This document shows, piece after piece, positions 8,915-18,226 of a stretch of 64,000 nucleotides of DNA (the stretch's first letter is position 1; each line of letters starts with the position of its first letter). The position numbers were made by a program, and so were the translations under genes. Under the pieces are notes generated by a model, which did not search any database, was not told where the DNA came from, and saw only the letters and a program-made list of their open reading frames with translations. The DNA comes from Devosia sp. 67-54 (GTDB lineage: Bacteria > Pseudomonadota > Alphaproteobacteria > Rhizobiales > Devosiaceae). Where the stretch lies: positions 1 to 64,000 of the forward strand of contig NZ_MKVA01000009.1 of the NCBI RefSeq assembly GCF_001899075.1, written 5' to 3'.

Positions 8915-10825
8915 ATGGCGGAGCGGCGCGCGGTCTGGCCGGGTGTGATTGCCTTCGCGCTGTTCCTGCTGCTGTTCCTCACCGGCCTTGCCCCGTTCGG
9001 CTTCGAGTTTCCGCTCGGCGACATGGAGGGCTCGTGGATCCTCGCTTCGGTCTATGCCGGCCTCCACCGCTTCGCTTATGGAACGCAGTTCGTCTTCACC
9101 AACGGCCCGCTGTTCCCGCTCTACCATCGCGACTGGGCCGGCGGCGATTCCGGCTGGTACGTGCTCGGGCGGCTCGCCCTCGTGCTTTATCTGAGCTGGG
9201 GCTTCGCCCGCCTGAGCGACACCGGCCGGCCGCTGGGCTGGGCCATCCTCGCCGCCGCGGCGCTGCTGCTCTGGCCCACCGTCGCCTGGCAGGCCAATGA
9301 CGGCCTCCTGCTCGCCATTCCGCTGCTCGCCGGCCTGCTGGCGCTGGCGCGGCGCGACGGCTGGGCCGGCCGCACCGCCGGCATCGTCGCCGCTGCCGCC
9401 ATCGGGCTCGGCAAGGTATCGTTCATCCCCTTCTGCCTCGGGGTGTTCGTTTTGGTCGACATCGCGGCGCTCTCCCGCCGCCGCCCGCCGGTGGCGACCC
9501 TCGGCTACGCCGCCGCCAGCTGGGCGCTGTTCGTCCTCGCCGGCCAGCAGCCGGGGGATTTCGTGCCCTTCCTCATCGGCAGCGCCGAGATGACGGCAGC
9601 CTATACCGCCGCGCTCGCCGTCGACGGCCCGCTGCTCGAGCTCGTGGCGTTCCTCGCGCTCTGCGCCTTCACCCTGCTCGTCGCGCTATGGCGCGAGATC
9701 GGCCTCGTCCGCCGCGGCGAGGAACGGCCGCTGGTTTCGCTGCTGCGCCTGCTGCTGGTCGCCGGCACCGGCTTCATGGCGCTGAAGGCCGGCTTCGTCC
9801 GCCACGACACGCACTCCATCGCCGCCTGGGGCCTGCTGCTCATGCTGCTGCTCCTGCTCGGCCTGCCCCGCACCGCGCCGGCCTGGCGCCCCCGCATCGC
9901 CTGGACCCTCTACGCCCCGATGCTGCTGGCGCTCGTCGGCATCTGCGGCCTGTTCGCCGCCACCGGCCAGTCGCTGGCGCCGCTCGCCGCCACCCCGGCC
10001 GGCATCCTCGCCGGCCAGGTGACGGCGGCCGGCGCCTTCGTCCGCAACCCCGCGGCATGGCTTGCCGGCCAGCAACAGCGCTCCGACGCCGCCTACGCGC
10101 AGATCCGCGCCGACCTGCCCCTGCCGCCGCTCACCGGCCGCGTCGATGCCCTCTCCAACATCCAGGGCGCGGTGATCGCCGCCGGGCTCGACTACGCGCC
10201 GCGCCCGACCATCCAGGAGAACATGACCGCCTCGCCGGCGCTGATCGCCCGCAACGCCGCCTATCTCTCCGGCCCCGGCGCGCCCGACCATCTGCTGTTC
10301 GCCCCCGGCGCCACCGACAACCGCCACCCCGCCTCGGTCGAAGGATCGCTCTGGCCCCTGCTGCTGTCGGACTATGCCATTGCCGGCGAGGCCTCCGGCC
10401 AGTTGCTCCTCGACCGCCGCCCCGCGCCCGCGCCGATCGCCGCAACGCCCCTCGCGCCGATCGCCGCCGGCTTTGGCAAGGACATCGCCCTGCCGCAGGG
10501 CCGGCCGCTGCTGCTGCAACTCGACATCGGCGAAACGCTCCTCGGCCGCCTCGCCGAGATCGCCTTCAAGCCGCCGCTGGTCTATCTCACCCTCGGCTAC
10601 GCCGACGGCCGCAGCGAGACCTACCGCCTGATCCCGGGCATGATCCGCGCCGGCATGCTGATCTCGCCCACCATCCGCAGCATCGCCGACTATCGCGCTT
10701 TGGCCGCCGGCACCATCGCCGGACTCGACGCGCCGATCACGATCCGCATCGAAACCGCCGGCCCCTGGGCCTATGATGCGGCCATCACCGGCACCCTCGC
10801 GGCGCTGGCCATTCCGGCGTCCTGA
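8915..10825 (+). CDS. Polytopic membrane protein of unknown function, possibly GT-C-like
   Basis: A 636-residue protein. About 10-12 hydrophobic segments fill residues 8-350; a soluble, probably periplasmic C-terminal part (about residues 380-636) follows. The first loop contains an acidic motif (LGDMEGSW, about residues 34-41), a position where GT-C glycosyltransferases keep catalytic or metal-binding acids; this is the only hint of function and is weak. I do not recognise a named family. The ATG immediately follows the etfA stop codon, so it is co-transcribed with the kinase/demethylase/ETF genes, an unusual partner for that metabolism. The amidohydrolase follows after 29 bases. Confidence 0.75.
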   Translation: MAERRAVWPGVIAFALFLLLFLTGLAPFGFEFPLGDMEGSWILASVYAGLHRFAYGTQFVFTNGPLFPLYHRDWAGGDSGWYVLGRLALVLYLSWGFARLSDTGRPLGWAILAAAALLLWPTVAWQANDGLLLAIPLLAGLLALARRDGWAGRTAGIVAAAAIGLGKVSFIPFCLGVFVLVDIAALSRRRPPVATLGYAAASWALFVLAGQQPGDFVPFLIGSAEMTAAYTAALAVDGPLLELVAFLALCAFTLLVALWREIGLVRRGEERPLVSLLRLLLVAGTGFMALKAGFVRHDTHSIAAWGLLLMLLLLLGLPRTAPAWRPRIAWTLYAPMLLALVGICGLFAATGQSLAPLAATPAGILAGQVTAAGAFVRNPAAWLAGQQQRSDAAYAQIRADLPLPPLTGRVDALSNIQGAVIAAGLDYAPRPTIQENMTASPALIARNAAYLSGPGAPDHLLFAPGATDNRHPASVEGSLWPLLLSDYAIAGEASGQLLLDRRPAPAPIAATPLAPIAAGFGKDIALPQGRPLLLQLDIGETLLGRLAEIAFKPPLVYLTLGYADGRSETYRLIPGMIRAGMLISPTIRSIADYRALAAGTIAGLDAPITIRIETAGPWAYDAAITGTLAALAIPAS

Positions 10826-10854
10826 TCCTCACCCGCTTTGCTACAGGCTGATCC

Positions 10855-11679
10855 ATGCGCATCGTCGATACCCATCTGCACCTCATCTACCTCGACAAGT
10901 TCAGCTATCCCTGGCTGGCCGAGGTGCCGGCCCTCAACCGGCAATGGGACGCGCCGAGCTATTTCGCCGAAGCCGAAACGCTCGGCATCGAGGCGGCCCT
11001 GCACATGGAGGTCGACGTTCCGGTGCAGGAGATGGAGGACGAGACGCGCTTCGTGCTCGACCTCGACCCGCGCGTGGTCGGCGCCATCTCCAACGCCCGC
11101 CCCGAGCACGTCGACTTCCCCCAGCACCTCGAGCGCATGGCGGTCGACCGGCGCATCAAGGGCATCCGCCGCCTGCTGCAATCCGACCCGGACGAGTTGT
11201 CCGCCGGCGCGGTGTTCCGCGACAATCTCCGCCGCCTGGCGCCGCTCGGCCTGAGCTTCGACATCTGCGTGCGGGCGCGCCAGCTCGGGCTCGCCCGCGA
11301 TCTCGCCGCCGCCTGCCCCGACGTGCAGTTCGTGCTCGACCATTGCGGCAACCCGCCGATTTCGAGCGGCGACATCCGGCAATGGCGCGCCGACATCGCC
11401 GCGCTGGCGCAATTGCCCAACGTCGCCGGCAAGATTTCCGGCATCGTCACCCATGCGCGGCCCGACTGGACGGCCGACGATCTGCGCCCCGTCGTCGAGC
11501 ACATGCTGGAGCGCTTCGGCTGGGACCGCGTGGTGTGGGGCTCCGACCGCCCGGTGCTGACCCGCAACGGCACGCTGACGCAATGGGTCGAGGCCACGAA
11601 AGTCCTCGTCGCCGGCGCCAGCACCGACGAACAGGCCCGCCTGTTCCACCGCAACGCCGAGCGGATCTATCGGATCTGA
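10855..11679 (+). CDS. Amidohydrolase family protein (COG3618-type lactonase/hydrolase)
   Basis: A 274-residue TIM-barrel hydrolase. It opens with DTHLHLI, the first metal-ligand motif, has FVLDHCGNPP in the middle, and ends with VVWGSDRPVLT, where the aspartate is the catalytic base. This pattern fits the group containing L-fuconolactonase and 2-pyrone-4,6-dicarboxylate lactonase, enzymes that open sugar or aromatic lactones. The substrate is not known. It is the last gene of the operon from 4043 and faces the ABC exporter genes tail to tail across a repeat-filled gap. Confidence 0.8.
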   Translation: MRIVDTHLHLIYLDKFSYPWLAEVPALNRQWDAPSYFAEAETLGIEAALHMEVDVPVQEMEDETRFVLDLDPRVVGAISNARPEHVDFPQHLERMAVDRRIKGIRRLLQSDPDELSAGAVFRDNLRRLAPLGLSFDICVRARQLGLARDLAAACPDVQFVLDHCGNPPISSGDIRQWRADIAALAQLPNVAGKISGIVTHARPDWTADDLRPVVEHMLERFGWDRVVWGSDRPVLTRNGTLTQWVEATKVLVAGASTDEQARLFHRNAERIYRI

Positions 11680-11740
11680 TCTGCGCCCTCGCCGCTGGCA
11701 CCCCTCGCCTCTCAGGCGCGCAACGATCCTGCAGTCGGTC

Positions 11741-11931
11741 CCCTCGCCCCTCAGGGGAGAGGGTAGCGCAGCTTCGGAGCGCAGCGACGTAGCGGAGCTG
11801 GGTGAGGGGTGCGGTGGTGAACCTTGCACGTTGCGAACAGCATCGCTCGGAGGAGGCATCGCACCCCTCACCCGCTTGCTAGGCTCGCTCTGCTCGCCAA
11901 GCGCGCGACCTCTCCCCTGAAGGGGCGAGGT
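11741..11931. repeat. Composite inverted repeat between convergent genes
   Basis: Two nested pairs of arms fill the gap between convergent genes. The outer arms at 11742-11762 and 11909-11930 are near-perfect inverted copies, each itself a small hairpin around CCCCTCAGGGG or CCCCTGAAGGGG. The inner arms are GGGTGAGGGGTGCG (11800-11813) and its exact complement (11860-11873). The whole could fold into one long cruciform or RNA hairpin and may act as a bidirectional terminator. It resembles the mosaic palindromic elements of rhizobial genomes (inference). Confidence 0.75.
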
Positions 11932-11954
11932 GAGCAGATGGCGGGTTCGGCGCC

Positions 11955-13847
11955 CTACGTCGCCGCCCCCACGCCCGCGGCGGTGGGGATCATCTCTTCG
12001 GGGATGTCGTCGAAGCTGGCGTAGTTCATGTTGTAGAGCTTGGCGTAGAGGCCGCCGAGCTTCATCAGCTGCTCGTGATTGCCCTGCTCGATCAGAACAC
12101 CGTTCTGCAACACCAGGATGCGGTCGGCGTTGCGGATGGTCGCCAGCCGGTGCGCGATCACGAGGCCGGTGCGGCCCTTGAGCAGCACCTTCAGCGCCTC
12201 CTGGATCTGCAGCTCGGTGTAGCTGTCGATCGACGCCGTGGCCTCGTCCAGCACCAGGATCTTGGCGTCCTGCACCAGCGCGCGGGCGAAGCTGATCAGC
12301 TGCCGCTGCCCCAGCGATAGGTTGCCGCCGCGCTGCTCGAGCTTGGTGTCGTAGCCCTCGGGCAGCGCCATGATGAAATCGTGCGCGCCCACCGCCTGCG
12401 CCGCCTTGGTGACCTCTTCCACCGTGGCGTCGGTCTTGGCGTAGCGGATGTTCTCGATCACGGTGCCGGTGAACAGGAACGGCTCCTGCAGCACCATGGC
12501 GATGGAGCGGCCGAGCGAGGCCTGCGTCACGTCGCGCACGTCGTGCCCGCCCACCACCACCGCGCCGTCCCACACGTCGTAGAAGCGGTGCACCAGCGCC
12601 ATCGACGAGGTCTTGCCCGAGCCCGTCGGCCCGATGAGCGCCACGGTCTCGCCCGGCTTCACCGTGAAGCTCACATCCTTGAGCACCGGCTGGTTCTTGC
12701 GATAGCCGAAGGTCACGTGCCGGAACTCGACCGAGCCGTCCATGTCGGGCTTGAGATCGACGGCGTCGGGCTTGTCCTTGATGTCGACCGGCACGTCGAG
12801 CACTTCCGAGATGCGCTGCCCCGACGCCATGGCGCGCTGCATTACCGAATACTGCATGGTCAGCGAGCGGATCGGATCGAAGAAGCGCTGGATGTAGAAC
12901 AGGAACGCCACCATCACGCCGATGGCGAGCTCGTGGTTGAGCACCATCTGGCCGCCGACCACGATCACCGTCGCCATCGAGATGCCGGTGAGCGTATCGA
13001 CGATCGGCACCGTCACCTGCGCGAACTTGGCGGCGCGCAGATGCGTCTTGAGGTTGTTGTAGGCCTTCTCGTCATAGAGGTCGAAATTGACCCGCTGCCG
13101 GTTGAGGCTCTGCACCGTGCGCACGCCGTTGATGCCCTCGGCCAGCGCGCCGTTGGCGATCGAATTGGTCTCGTGCGCCGCCATGAAGCTGCGCTTGGCC
13201 GGCGGCAGCCAGAAGAAGCGGATGACCAATAGCGTCGGCATCGTCGCCATGGTCAGCAGGCCCAGCCGGAAATCCAGCGCCAGCAGCACGAAGAAGATGC
13301 CGAACAGCAGCACGATGTCGCCCACCGACATCACCGAGGTCTCGAGGAACTCCTGCATCGAGTTCACGTCGCCCTGCAGGCGCGACATCAGCCGCCCCAC
13401 CTCGGTCTTGTCCATGAAGCTCAGCGACACCTTCTGCAGCCGCGCCATCATCGCCCGGCGCATGTCGAACAGCACGTGCTCGGCCACCTTGCCGACCACC
13501 GATTCCTGCACCCGGCTGGCGCCGTAATTGATGCAGATCACCACGAAGAACGCCGCGATGCACCACAGCAGCACCTGCCCGTCGCTGCCCGACGCCATGC
13601 CCTTGTCGATGGCGAAGCGGATGATCAGCGGGATCGCGAGGTTGGTGAGCGTGAACACCAGCACCGACACCACCGAGATCAGGATGCGGCTGCGATAGGG
13701 TTTGACGAACGACCAGATGCGCCGGACGATGCGCGGATCGTACGCCTTGCCGAACACCTCCTCTTCCTCGCGGTGCGAGCCGACCACCGCCTTGCTCGGG
13801 CGGCGGCTGCGGTCTTCTTCCTCGAGATCGACGTCGACGGTGCTCAT
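11955..13847 (-). CDS. ABC exporter half-transporter (permease-ATPase), consensus Walker B subunit
   Basis: A 630-residue fused exporter: N-terminal cytosolic extension, six membrane segments (about residues 50-330), then a nucleotide-binding domain. Walker A is GPTGSGKTS, Walker B ends ILVLDEATAS with the catalytic Glu present, and the H-loop is IAHRL. The signature is LSLGQ rather than LSGGQ. It lies one base after the companion exporter gene, so the two surely form a heterodimer. The drug, lipid or peptide cargo is not evident from sequence. The gene ends at the composite inverted repeat. Confidence 0.9.
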   Translation of the reverse strand: MSTVDVDLEEEDRSRRPSKAVVGSHREEEEVFGKAYDPRIVRRIWSFVKPYRSRILISVVSVLVFTLTNLAIPLIIRFAIDKGMASGSDGQVLLWCIAAFFVVICINYGASRVQESVVGKVAEHVLFDMRRAMMARLQKVSLSFMDKTEVGRLMSRLQGDVNSMQEFLETSVMSVGDIVLLFGIFFVLLALDFRLGLLTMATMPTLLVIRFFWLPPAKRSFMAAHETNSIANGALAEGINGVRTVQSLNRQRVNFDLYDEKAYNNLKTHLRAAKFAQVTVPIVDTLTGISMATVIVVGGQMVLNHELAIGVMVAFLFYIQRFFDPIRSLTMQYSVMQRAMASGQRISEVLDVPVDIKDKPDAVDLKPDMDGSVEFRHVTFGYRKNQPVLKDVSFTVKPGETVALIGPTGSGKTSSMALVHRFYDVWDGAVVVGGHDVRDVTQASLGRSIAMVLQEPFLFTGTVIENIRYAKTDATVEEVTKAAQAVGAHDFIMALPEGYDTKLEQRGGNLSLGQRQLISFARALVQDAKILVLDEATASIDSYTELQIQEALKVLLKGRTGLVIAHRLATIRNADRILVLQNGVLIEQGNHEQLMKLGGLYAKLYNMNYASFDDIPEEMIPTAAGVGAAT

Positions 13848-13848
13848 C

Positions 13849-15699
13849 TCATTCTCCCGCCATCAGCGGCGCGTCGGTCTCCGGCCTGACCTGCAGATCG
13901 TACAGCGCCCGGTACTTGCCGCGCCGCGCCAGCAGCTCGAGATGCGAGCCGCGCTCGACGATCTTGCCGTCCTCGATGAACAGGATCTGGTCGGCATGCA
14001 TCAGCGAGCTCAGCCGGTGCGCGATGATGATCGTCACCCGGCCCTCGGAGAATTTGCGCATGGCGAGCCGGATGCGCTGCTCGGTCGCCGCGTCGATCGC
14101 CGCGGTCGAATCGTCGAACACCATCACCGCCGGCTTCAGCACCAGGCTGCGCGCGATGGTGAGGCGCTGCCGCTGCCCGCCGCTCAGCGACACCCCGCGC
14201 TCGCCCACGATCGTGTCGTAGCCCGCCGGCAGGCCGGCGACGTAATTGTGCAATTGCGCCGATTCCGCCGCGCGCTCGATGCGCCGCTCCTTCGCCCACG
14301 GATTGCCGTAGGCGATGTTGTTCTCGATCGTGGTGGTGAACAGGAACGAATCCTGCTGCACCACCGCCACCTGCCGGCGCAGCGAATCGAGCTTCACCTC
14401 GGCGACGTTCTGCCCGTCGATGGTGATGGTGCCGCTCGACACGTCGTAATAGCGCGGAATCAGGTGCACGAGGCTGGACTTGCCGCTGCCCGGCGGGCCG
14501 ACCAGCGCGATGGTCTCGCCGCGCCTGGCGGTGAAGCTCACATCCCTGAGCACGTCGCGGGTGGTGCCCGGATAGCGGAAGCTCACATGCGAGAATTCGA
14601 GCGTGCCCTCGGTCACCTTGAGCTCGGGCGCGTTGGGCTTGTCCTGCACCGCGAGCTCGAGATCGAGCAGGGTGAACAGCCGCATGCCGCAGGTGGCGCC
14701 GCGGGCAATGGAATTGACCAGGAGGCCAAGCTGCCGCACCGGCATCTGCAGAATGGTCATGAAGGTCAGGAACTGCGCCAGCGAGCCGACGCTGATCTCG
14801 CCCGCCATCACCTTGTTGCCGCCCACCCACAGCACCAGCATCATGGCGAGGAAGAACGAGAAGTTCATCGCCGAGGTGCTCTTGACCCGCAGATCGACGC
14901 GCTCATGCGCCAGCTCGAGCGCGTGGCCCGAGGTCTTCTCGAACTTCTGCATCTCGTGCTCGCCGGCATAGAAGGCGCGGACGACGCGGATGCCGCCGAG
15001 ATTTTCTTCCATCACCCGCGACATCACCGTCAACCGGTTCTGCAGTTCGAGCCAGGTGGCGCGCAGCTTGAGCTGCGTCCGCGACGAGGTCCACGCCACG
15101 AACGGCACGAAGCTGAGGCTCAACAGCCCGAGCACCAGATCGGACGAGATCAGCAGATAGGCCCCGACCCCGATCAGCACCACCAGCAGCACGAAGCGCA
15201 CCAGTGCCGTGGCGAAGAACATGCGCACGCCGTCGATGTCGAGGATGCCCAGCGTGATCAGGTCGCCCGAATGCACCCGGTCGTGGAACGAAAAGCTGAG
15301 CTGCTGCAGCTTCTCGTAGGCCGCGAGGCGCAGCTCGTAGGCCGCGTGGTGCCCGACGCTTTCGCTGTAATAGTTCTGCAGCAGCGTGAACACGCCGCGC
15401 CCGATGGAGATGCTGAGCAGCAGCATCGCCGTCTGCCACAGCGCCGCCTGCGCCGCCGCGCCCGACCCCGCGCCCAGCCCCTGCGCCTGGTCGACCGCAT
15501 GGCCGAGCAGCCGCGGGATGAACAATTGCAGCGTCGCCGCGATGAAGGTCGACACGATGCAGATCGTCACCTGCACCGGATGGCGCAGATTGAGGCGGAC
15601 GATCCGCCATAGCGTACCTACGCCTTTCCCCCAGCTCGCCTTGGCGACATGGGAGAATGAATTGGCGCGCCGTCTGGCGCCGGCCCGGTCCGTGGTCAC
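13849..15699 (-). CDS. ABC exporter half-transporter with degenerate Walker B
   Basis: About 616 residues from a GTG at 15699; an in-frame ATG at 15879 would add a basic, poorly conserved leader, so I prefer the later start with moderate certainty. Six membrane segments are followed by an ATPase domain: Walker A GPPGSGKSS, signature LSGGQ, H-loop IAHRL. Walker B ends VMVFDDSTAA, with Asp where the catalytic Glu is expected. This is the hallmark of the non-hydrolysing site of heterodimeric exporters such as TM287/288 (established for that group). The partner gene follows with a one-base gap. Confidence 0.88.
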   Translation of the reverse strand: MTTDRAGARRRANSFSHVAKASWGKGVGTLWRIVRLNLRHPVQVTICIVSTFIAATLQLFIPRLLGHAVDQAQGLGAGSGAAAQAALWQTAMLLLSISIGRGVFTLLQNYYSESVGHHAAYELRLAAYEKLQQLSFSFHDRVHSGDLITLGILDIDGVRMFFATALVRFVLLVVLIGVGAYLLISSDLVLGLLSLSFVPFVAWTSSRTQLKLRATWLELQNRLTVMSRVMEENLGGIRVVRAFYAGEHEMQKFEKTSGHALELAHERVDLRVKSTSAMNFSFFLAMMLVLWVGGNKVMAGEISVGSLAQFLTFMTILQMPVRQLGLLVNSIARGATCGMRLFTLLDLELAVQDKPNAPELKVTEGTLEFSHVSFRYPGTTRDVLRDVSFTARRGETIALVGPPGSGKSSLVHLIPRYYDVSSGTITIDGQNVAEVKLDSLRRQVAVVQQDSFLFTTTIENNIAYGNPWAKERRIERAAESAQLHNYVAGLPAGYDTIVGERGVSLSGGQRQRLTIARSLVLKPAVMVFDDSTAAIDAATEQRIRLAMRKFSEGRVTIIIAHRLSSLMHADQILFIEDGKIVERGSHLELLARRGKYRALYDLQVRPETDAPLMAGE

Positions 15700-15899
15700 G
15701 GGAGTTGATCCGAAATCTGGATGCCCGCGACTGCACGGGCGAGAGCGGACTCCTTGTCGGGGTCCGAGTCGGTAACGACTGTTAGGACACTGGGCGGCGG
15801 ATTTCAACGCCAAATCCGCGAGTTGCAACGTCACAAGCCTGACATGGTCCTGTGCCGCCGCCCTGCCGGCTCCGGACAATTTTCAGCAAATTTTACGCC

Positions 15900-15914
15900 T
15901 TAACCAATGCTTAA
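15900..15914. promoter_or_regulatory. Predicted CtrA binding site (TTAA-N7-TTAA)
   Basis: The sequence TTAA-CCAATGC-TTAA matches exactly the full consensus for the alphaproteobacterial cell-cycle regulator CtrA. It lies about 130 bases upstream of the first polysaccharide gene. The second TTAA is also the centre of the palindrome ATGCTTAAGCAT (15907-15918). The match is seen; binding is inference. Confidence 0.6.
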
Positions 15915-15951
15915 GCATCGCCTCCGCGTGATTGAAATTCCCGCTAGAGAT

Positions 15952-15967
15952 CGTGGAAATTTCCACG
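15952..15967. promoter_or_regulatory. 16-bp perfect palindrome upstream of the EPS operon
   Basis: CGTGGAAATTTCCACG is a perfect inverted repeat with an AT-rich centre, 80 bases upstream of the sugar transferase start. It has no T-run and no loop, so it is more likely a protein-binding operator than a terminator. The binding protein is unknown. Confidence 0.5.
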
Positions 15968-16046
15968 GATCCCGCCGGAACTGGCCAACACCGAACACCT
16001 CGCCGCCAGCTCGGATCGCCGCGCTCTCCCCCGCGGCGAGGAGGTG

Positions 16047-17441
16047 ATGCATCGGCTGATCCTGTGTGCCATCGTCGCCGCCATCGAGGCCGCCATCGCC
16101 TTCGTCCTCGTGCTCGGCGCGGCCGTCGCCTACCATCTGTGGGGCCTGCACCAGTCGCTGGCGACCTTCGACGGGCACTTCTACGTCGCCTATGGCGTGC
16201 TGACCGCCTTCGTCTATGGCCTGTTCGCCGCCGTCGCCTGCTCCCGCCTGCTCGACCGCACGGTCACGCCCTATCTCGACATCCAGCACGCCTTCTATTC
16301 CTGGACCGCCTCGATCGGCATCACGCTGCTCACCGCGTTCCTGCTCGGCCGCGTCGGCGATTTCTCGCGCGTCTCGCTGACCACCGCCTACCTCGTCGGC
16401 ATTCCCGTGATGTTCGTGGTGCGCAACCTCGTCCAGACCTTCGTCGACGGGCGCATCCGCCGCGGCGAATTGCACTACGACACCATCGCCGTGATGGGAA
16501 ACCGCGCCGACGTGCTCAATTTCCTCCTCGGCGGCGAGATCTGGCGGCAGGGCCACAAGCTGCAATCCACCCTGTATTTCGAGGAGGCCCGCGACGAGGC
16601 CGGCAGGCTGCGCCCCGAGGCCGTCCTGCAGTTCGCGCAACGCAACCTCAGGCACGGCACCGACCAGCTCGTCTTCGTCGGCAACCTCGCCGAGCTCGAC
16701 GCCTTCGAGGGTGTCGCCAGCGAGCTCAAGCGCTACGCCCTGAACCTGCTCTACGCCCCCGCCTCGCGCAACCGGGCGCTGAAATTCCTCGACGTCACCG
16801 CCATCGGTCCCAACAACGTGCTGCGCATCGTGCGCACGCCGATGGGCGAAACCTCGGTGATCCTCAAGCGCGCCTTCGACATCGTGCTCGCCGGCCTCGG
16901 GCTGCTGCTGCTGTCGCCGCTGCTGGCCCTCGTCGCCCTGCTGATCGTCGTCGAATCCCGCGGCCCGGTGATCTTCCGGCAGGCGCGCCGCGGCTTCAAC
17001 GGCGACACCTTCATGATCTGGAAGTTCCGCTCCATGCGGGTGGTCGAAAGCGGCTACCGGATGCAGCAGGCGCAAAAGAACGACCCGCGCATCACCCGCG
17101 TCGGCCGCTTCATCCGCGCCACCTCGATCGACGAGCTGCCGCAGCTGGTCAACGTCCTCACCGGCCAGATGAGCCTGGTCGGCCCGCGGCCGCACGCCGT
17201 CTCGCACGACGAGGCGCTGAGCCGCGAGCTTGCGGTCTACGCCCATCGCCAGCGCATCAAGCCGGGCATCACCGGCTGGGCCCAGGTGCACGGCTTCCGC
17301 GGCGAGACCACGACGCGCGAGCAGATCGAAGGCCGCGTCGAGCACGACATCTACTACATCGACAACTGGTCGATCCTGCTCGACCTCTGGATCATCATCC
17401 TCACCGTGTTCCACCCCGCCGCCCGCAGGAACGCGCGATGA
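16047..17441 (+). CDS. Polyprenyl glycosylphosphotransferase (initiating EPS sugar transferase)
   Basis: A 464-residue WcaJ/HfsE-type enzyme that loads the first sugar-1-phosphate onto undecaprenyl phosphate. Four N-terminal membrane helices lie in residues 1-115, a Rossmann-like central region follows, and the catalytic bacterial-sugar-transferase domain occupies about residues 270-464 ([19 protein letters not shown] membrane re-entry, then [21 protein letters not shown] and MSLVGPRP). Adjacent GTG (16044) and ATG (16047) codons are both possible starts; the purine-rich AGGAGG overlaps them, so the choice is uncertain. It overlaps the GT26 gene by 4 bases. It is the first gene of the plus-strand polysaccharide operon and follows a CtrA-type box and a palindrome. 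Confidence 0.9.
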   Translation: MHRLILCAIVAAIEAAIAFVLVLGAAVAYHLWGLHQSLATFDGHFYVAYGVLTAFVYGLFAAVACSRLLDRTVTPYLDIQHAFYSWTASIGITLLTAFLLGRVGDFSRVSLTTAYLVGIPVMFVVRNLVQTFVDGRIRRGELHYDTIAVMGNRADVLNFLLGGEIWRQGHKLQSTLYFEEARDEAGRLRPEAVLQFAQRNLRHGTDQLVFVGNLAELDAFEGVASELKRYALNLLYAPASRNRALKFLDVTAIGPNNVLRIVRTPMGETSVILKRAFDIVLAGLGLLLLSPLLALVALLIVVESRGPVIFRQARRGFNGDTFMIWKFRSMRVVESGYRMQQAQKNDPRITRVGRFIRATSIDELPQLVNVLTGQMSLVGPRPHAVSHDEALSRELAVYAHRQRIKPGITGWAQVHGFRGETTTREQIEGRVEHDIYYIDNWSILLDLWIIILTVFHPAARRNAR

Positions 17442-18226
17442 GCGTGCTCGACATCATCGGCGGCGCCGCGCCGGAACGGGACGCGCCCACCATCGTCCTC
17501 GGCGGCCTGCCCATCACCGTCATCGACCGCCGCGCCGAAGCCGAGCTGATGGTGCGCCTTGCGGCGCGCCGGCGGCCGCAGGGGCCGCTGTTCTTCACCT
17601 CCGCCAATGGCGAGGTCATCGCCCGCACTGCCTTCGATCCGGCGCAGGCAGCCCTCTTTGCACTGGCCGACCAGATCGTCGCCGACGGCCAGCCGCTGGT
17701 CATCGCCTCGCGCCTGCTCTGCCGCGAGCCGCTGCCCGAGCGCGTCGCCACCACCGACCTCTTCCACGACGTGGCGCGGCTGGCGGAAACCACCGGCACC
17801 AGCTTCTACCTGTTCGGCGCCACCGAGGCCGAGAACGCCCGCGCCGTGGCCGCCGCTCGCGCCGCCTATCCGCGCCTCGACATCGCCGGTGCCACGCATG
17901 GCTATCTGGACGGCGCGGCGCTCGAGGCAAAGCTCGCCGAGATCGACGCGCTCGCCCCCGACATCTTGTGGCTCGGCCTCGGCGTGCCGCGCGAGCAGAT
18001 ATTCTTCCGCGAGCACGGCCACAGGCTCCGCCATGTCGGCATGATCAAGACGGCCGGCGGCCTGTTCGACCACATGGCCGGGAAAGTCCGGCGCGCGCCC
18101 CTGCTCTGGCAGCGCCTCGGCTTCGAATGGCTGTGGCGGCTGCTGATGGAGCCGCGCCGCCTGTTCGTGCGCTACCTGACCACCAACCCCAAGGCGCTCT
18201 ACGCCATGCTGAGGAATTCGCGATGA
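17438..18226 (+). CDS. WecG/TagA/CpsF family glycosyltransferase (GT26)
   Basis: A 262-residue GT26 enzyme. Recognisable elements are the N-terminal sugar-nucleotide segment TSANGEVIART, the catalytic-aspartate region IVADGQPLVIASR, LFGATEAEN, and GLGVPREQIFF near the end of the core. Members add the second sugar (often N-acetylmannosamine or its uronate) to the lipid-linked intermediate made by the initiating transferase, at the inner membrane. The gene sits exactly where this step is expected, overlapping the phosphotransferase gene by ATGA and the next gene likewise. Caulobacter HfsJ, a holdfast enzyme, belongs to the same family. Confidence 0.9.
   Translation: MSVLDIIGGAAPERDAPTIVLGGLPITVIDRRAEAELMVRLAARRRPQGPLFFTSANGEVIARTAFDPAQAALFALADQIVADGQPLVIASRLLCREPLPERVATTDLFHDVARLAETTGTSFYLFGATEAENARAVAAARAAYPRLDIAGATHGYLDGAALEAKLAEIDALAPDILWLGLGVPREQIFFREHGHRLRHVGMIKTAGGLFDHMAGKVRRAPLLWQRLGFEWLWRLLMEPRRLFVRYLTTNPKALYAMLRNSR

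Larger units (their letters stand above)
15700..16046. other. Divergent intergenic region between exporter and EPS operon
   Basis: About 350 bases without a gene, noticeably more AT-rich from 15885 onward than the surrounding coding DNA. It should hold promoters for the minus-strand exporter and the plus-strand polysaccharide operon. Its visible elements are the CtrA-type box at 15900-15914 and the 16-bp palindrome at 15952-15967. I see no convincing sigma-70 pair and no small ORF with a ribosome site. Confidence 0.6.

Noticed and set aside
11690-11940. CRISPR-like repetition from GC-rich repeats
   Set aside because: The units are inverted, not direct and evenly spaced, and no cas genes are present.
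15700-15879. N-terminal extension of the exporter subunit from ATG 15879
   Set aside because: The added 60 residues are basic, unlike exporter N-termini, and lie in the AT-richer divergent promoter region; kept only as an alternative.
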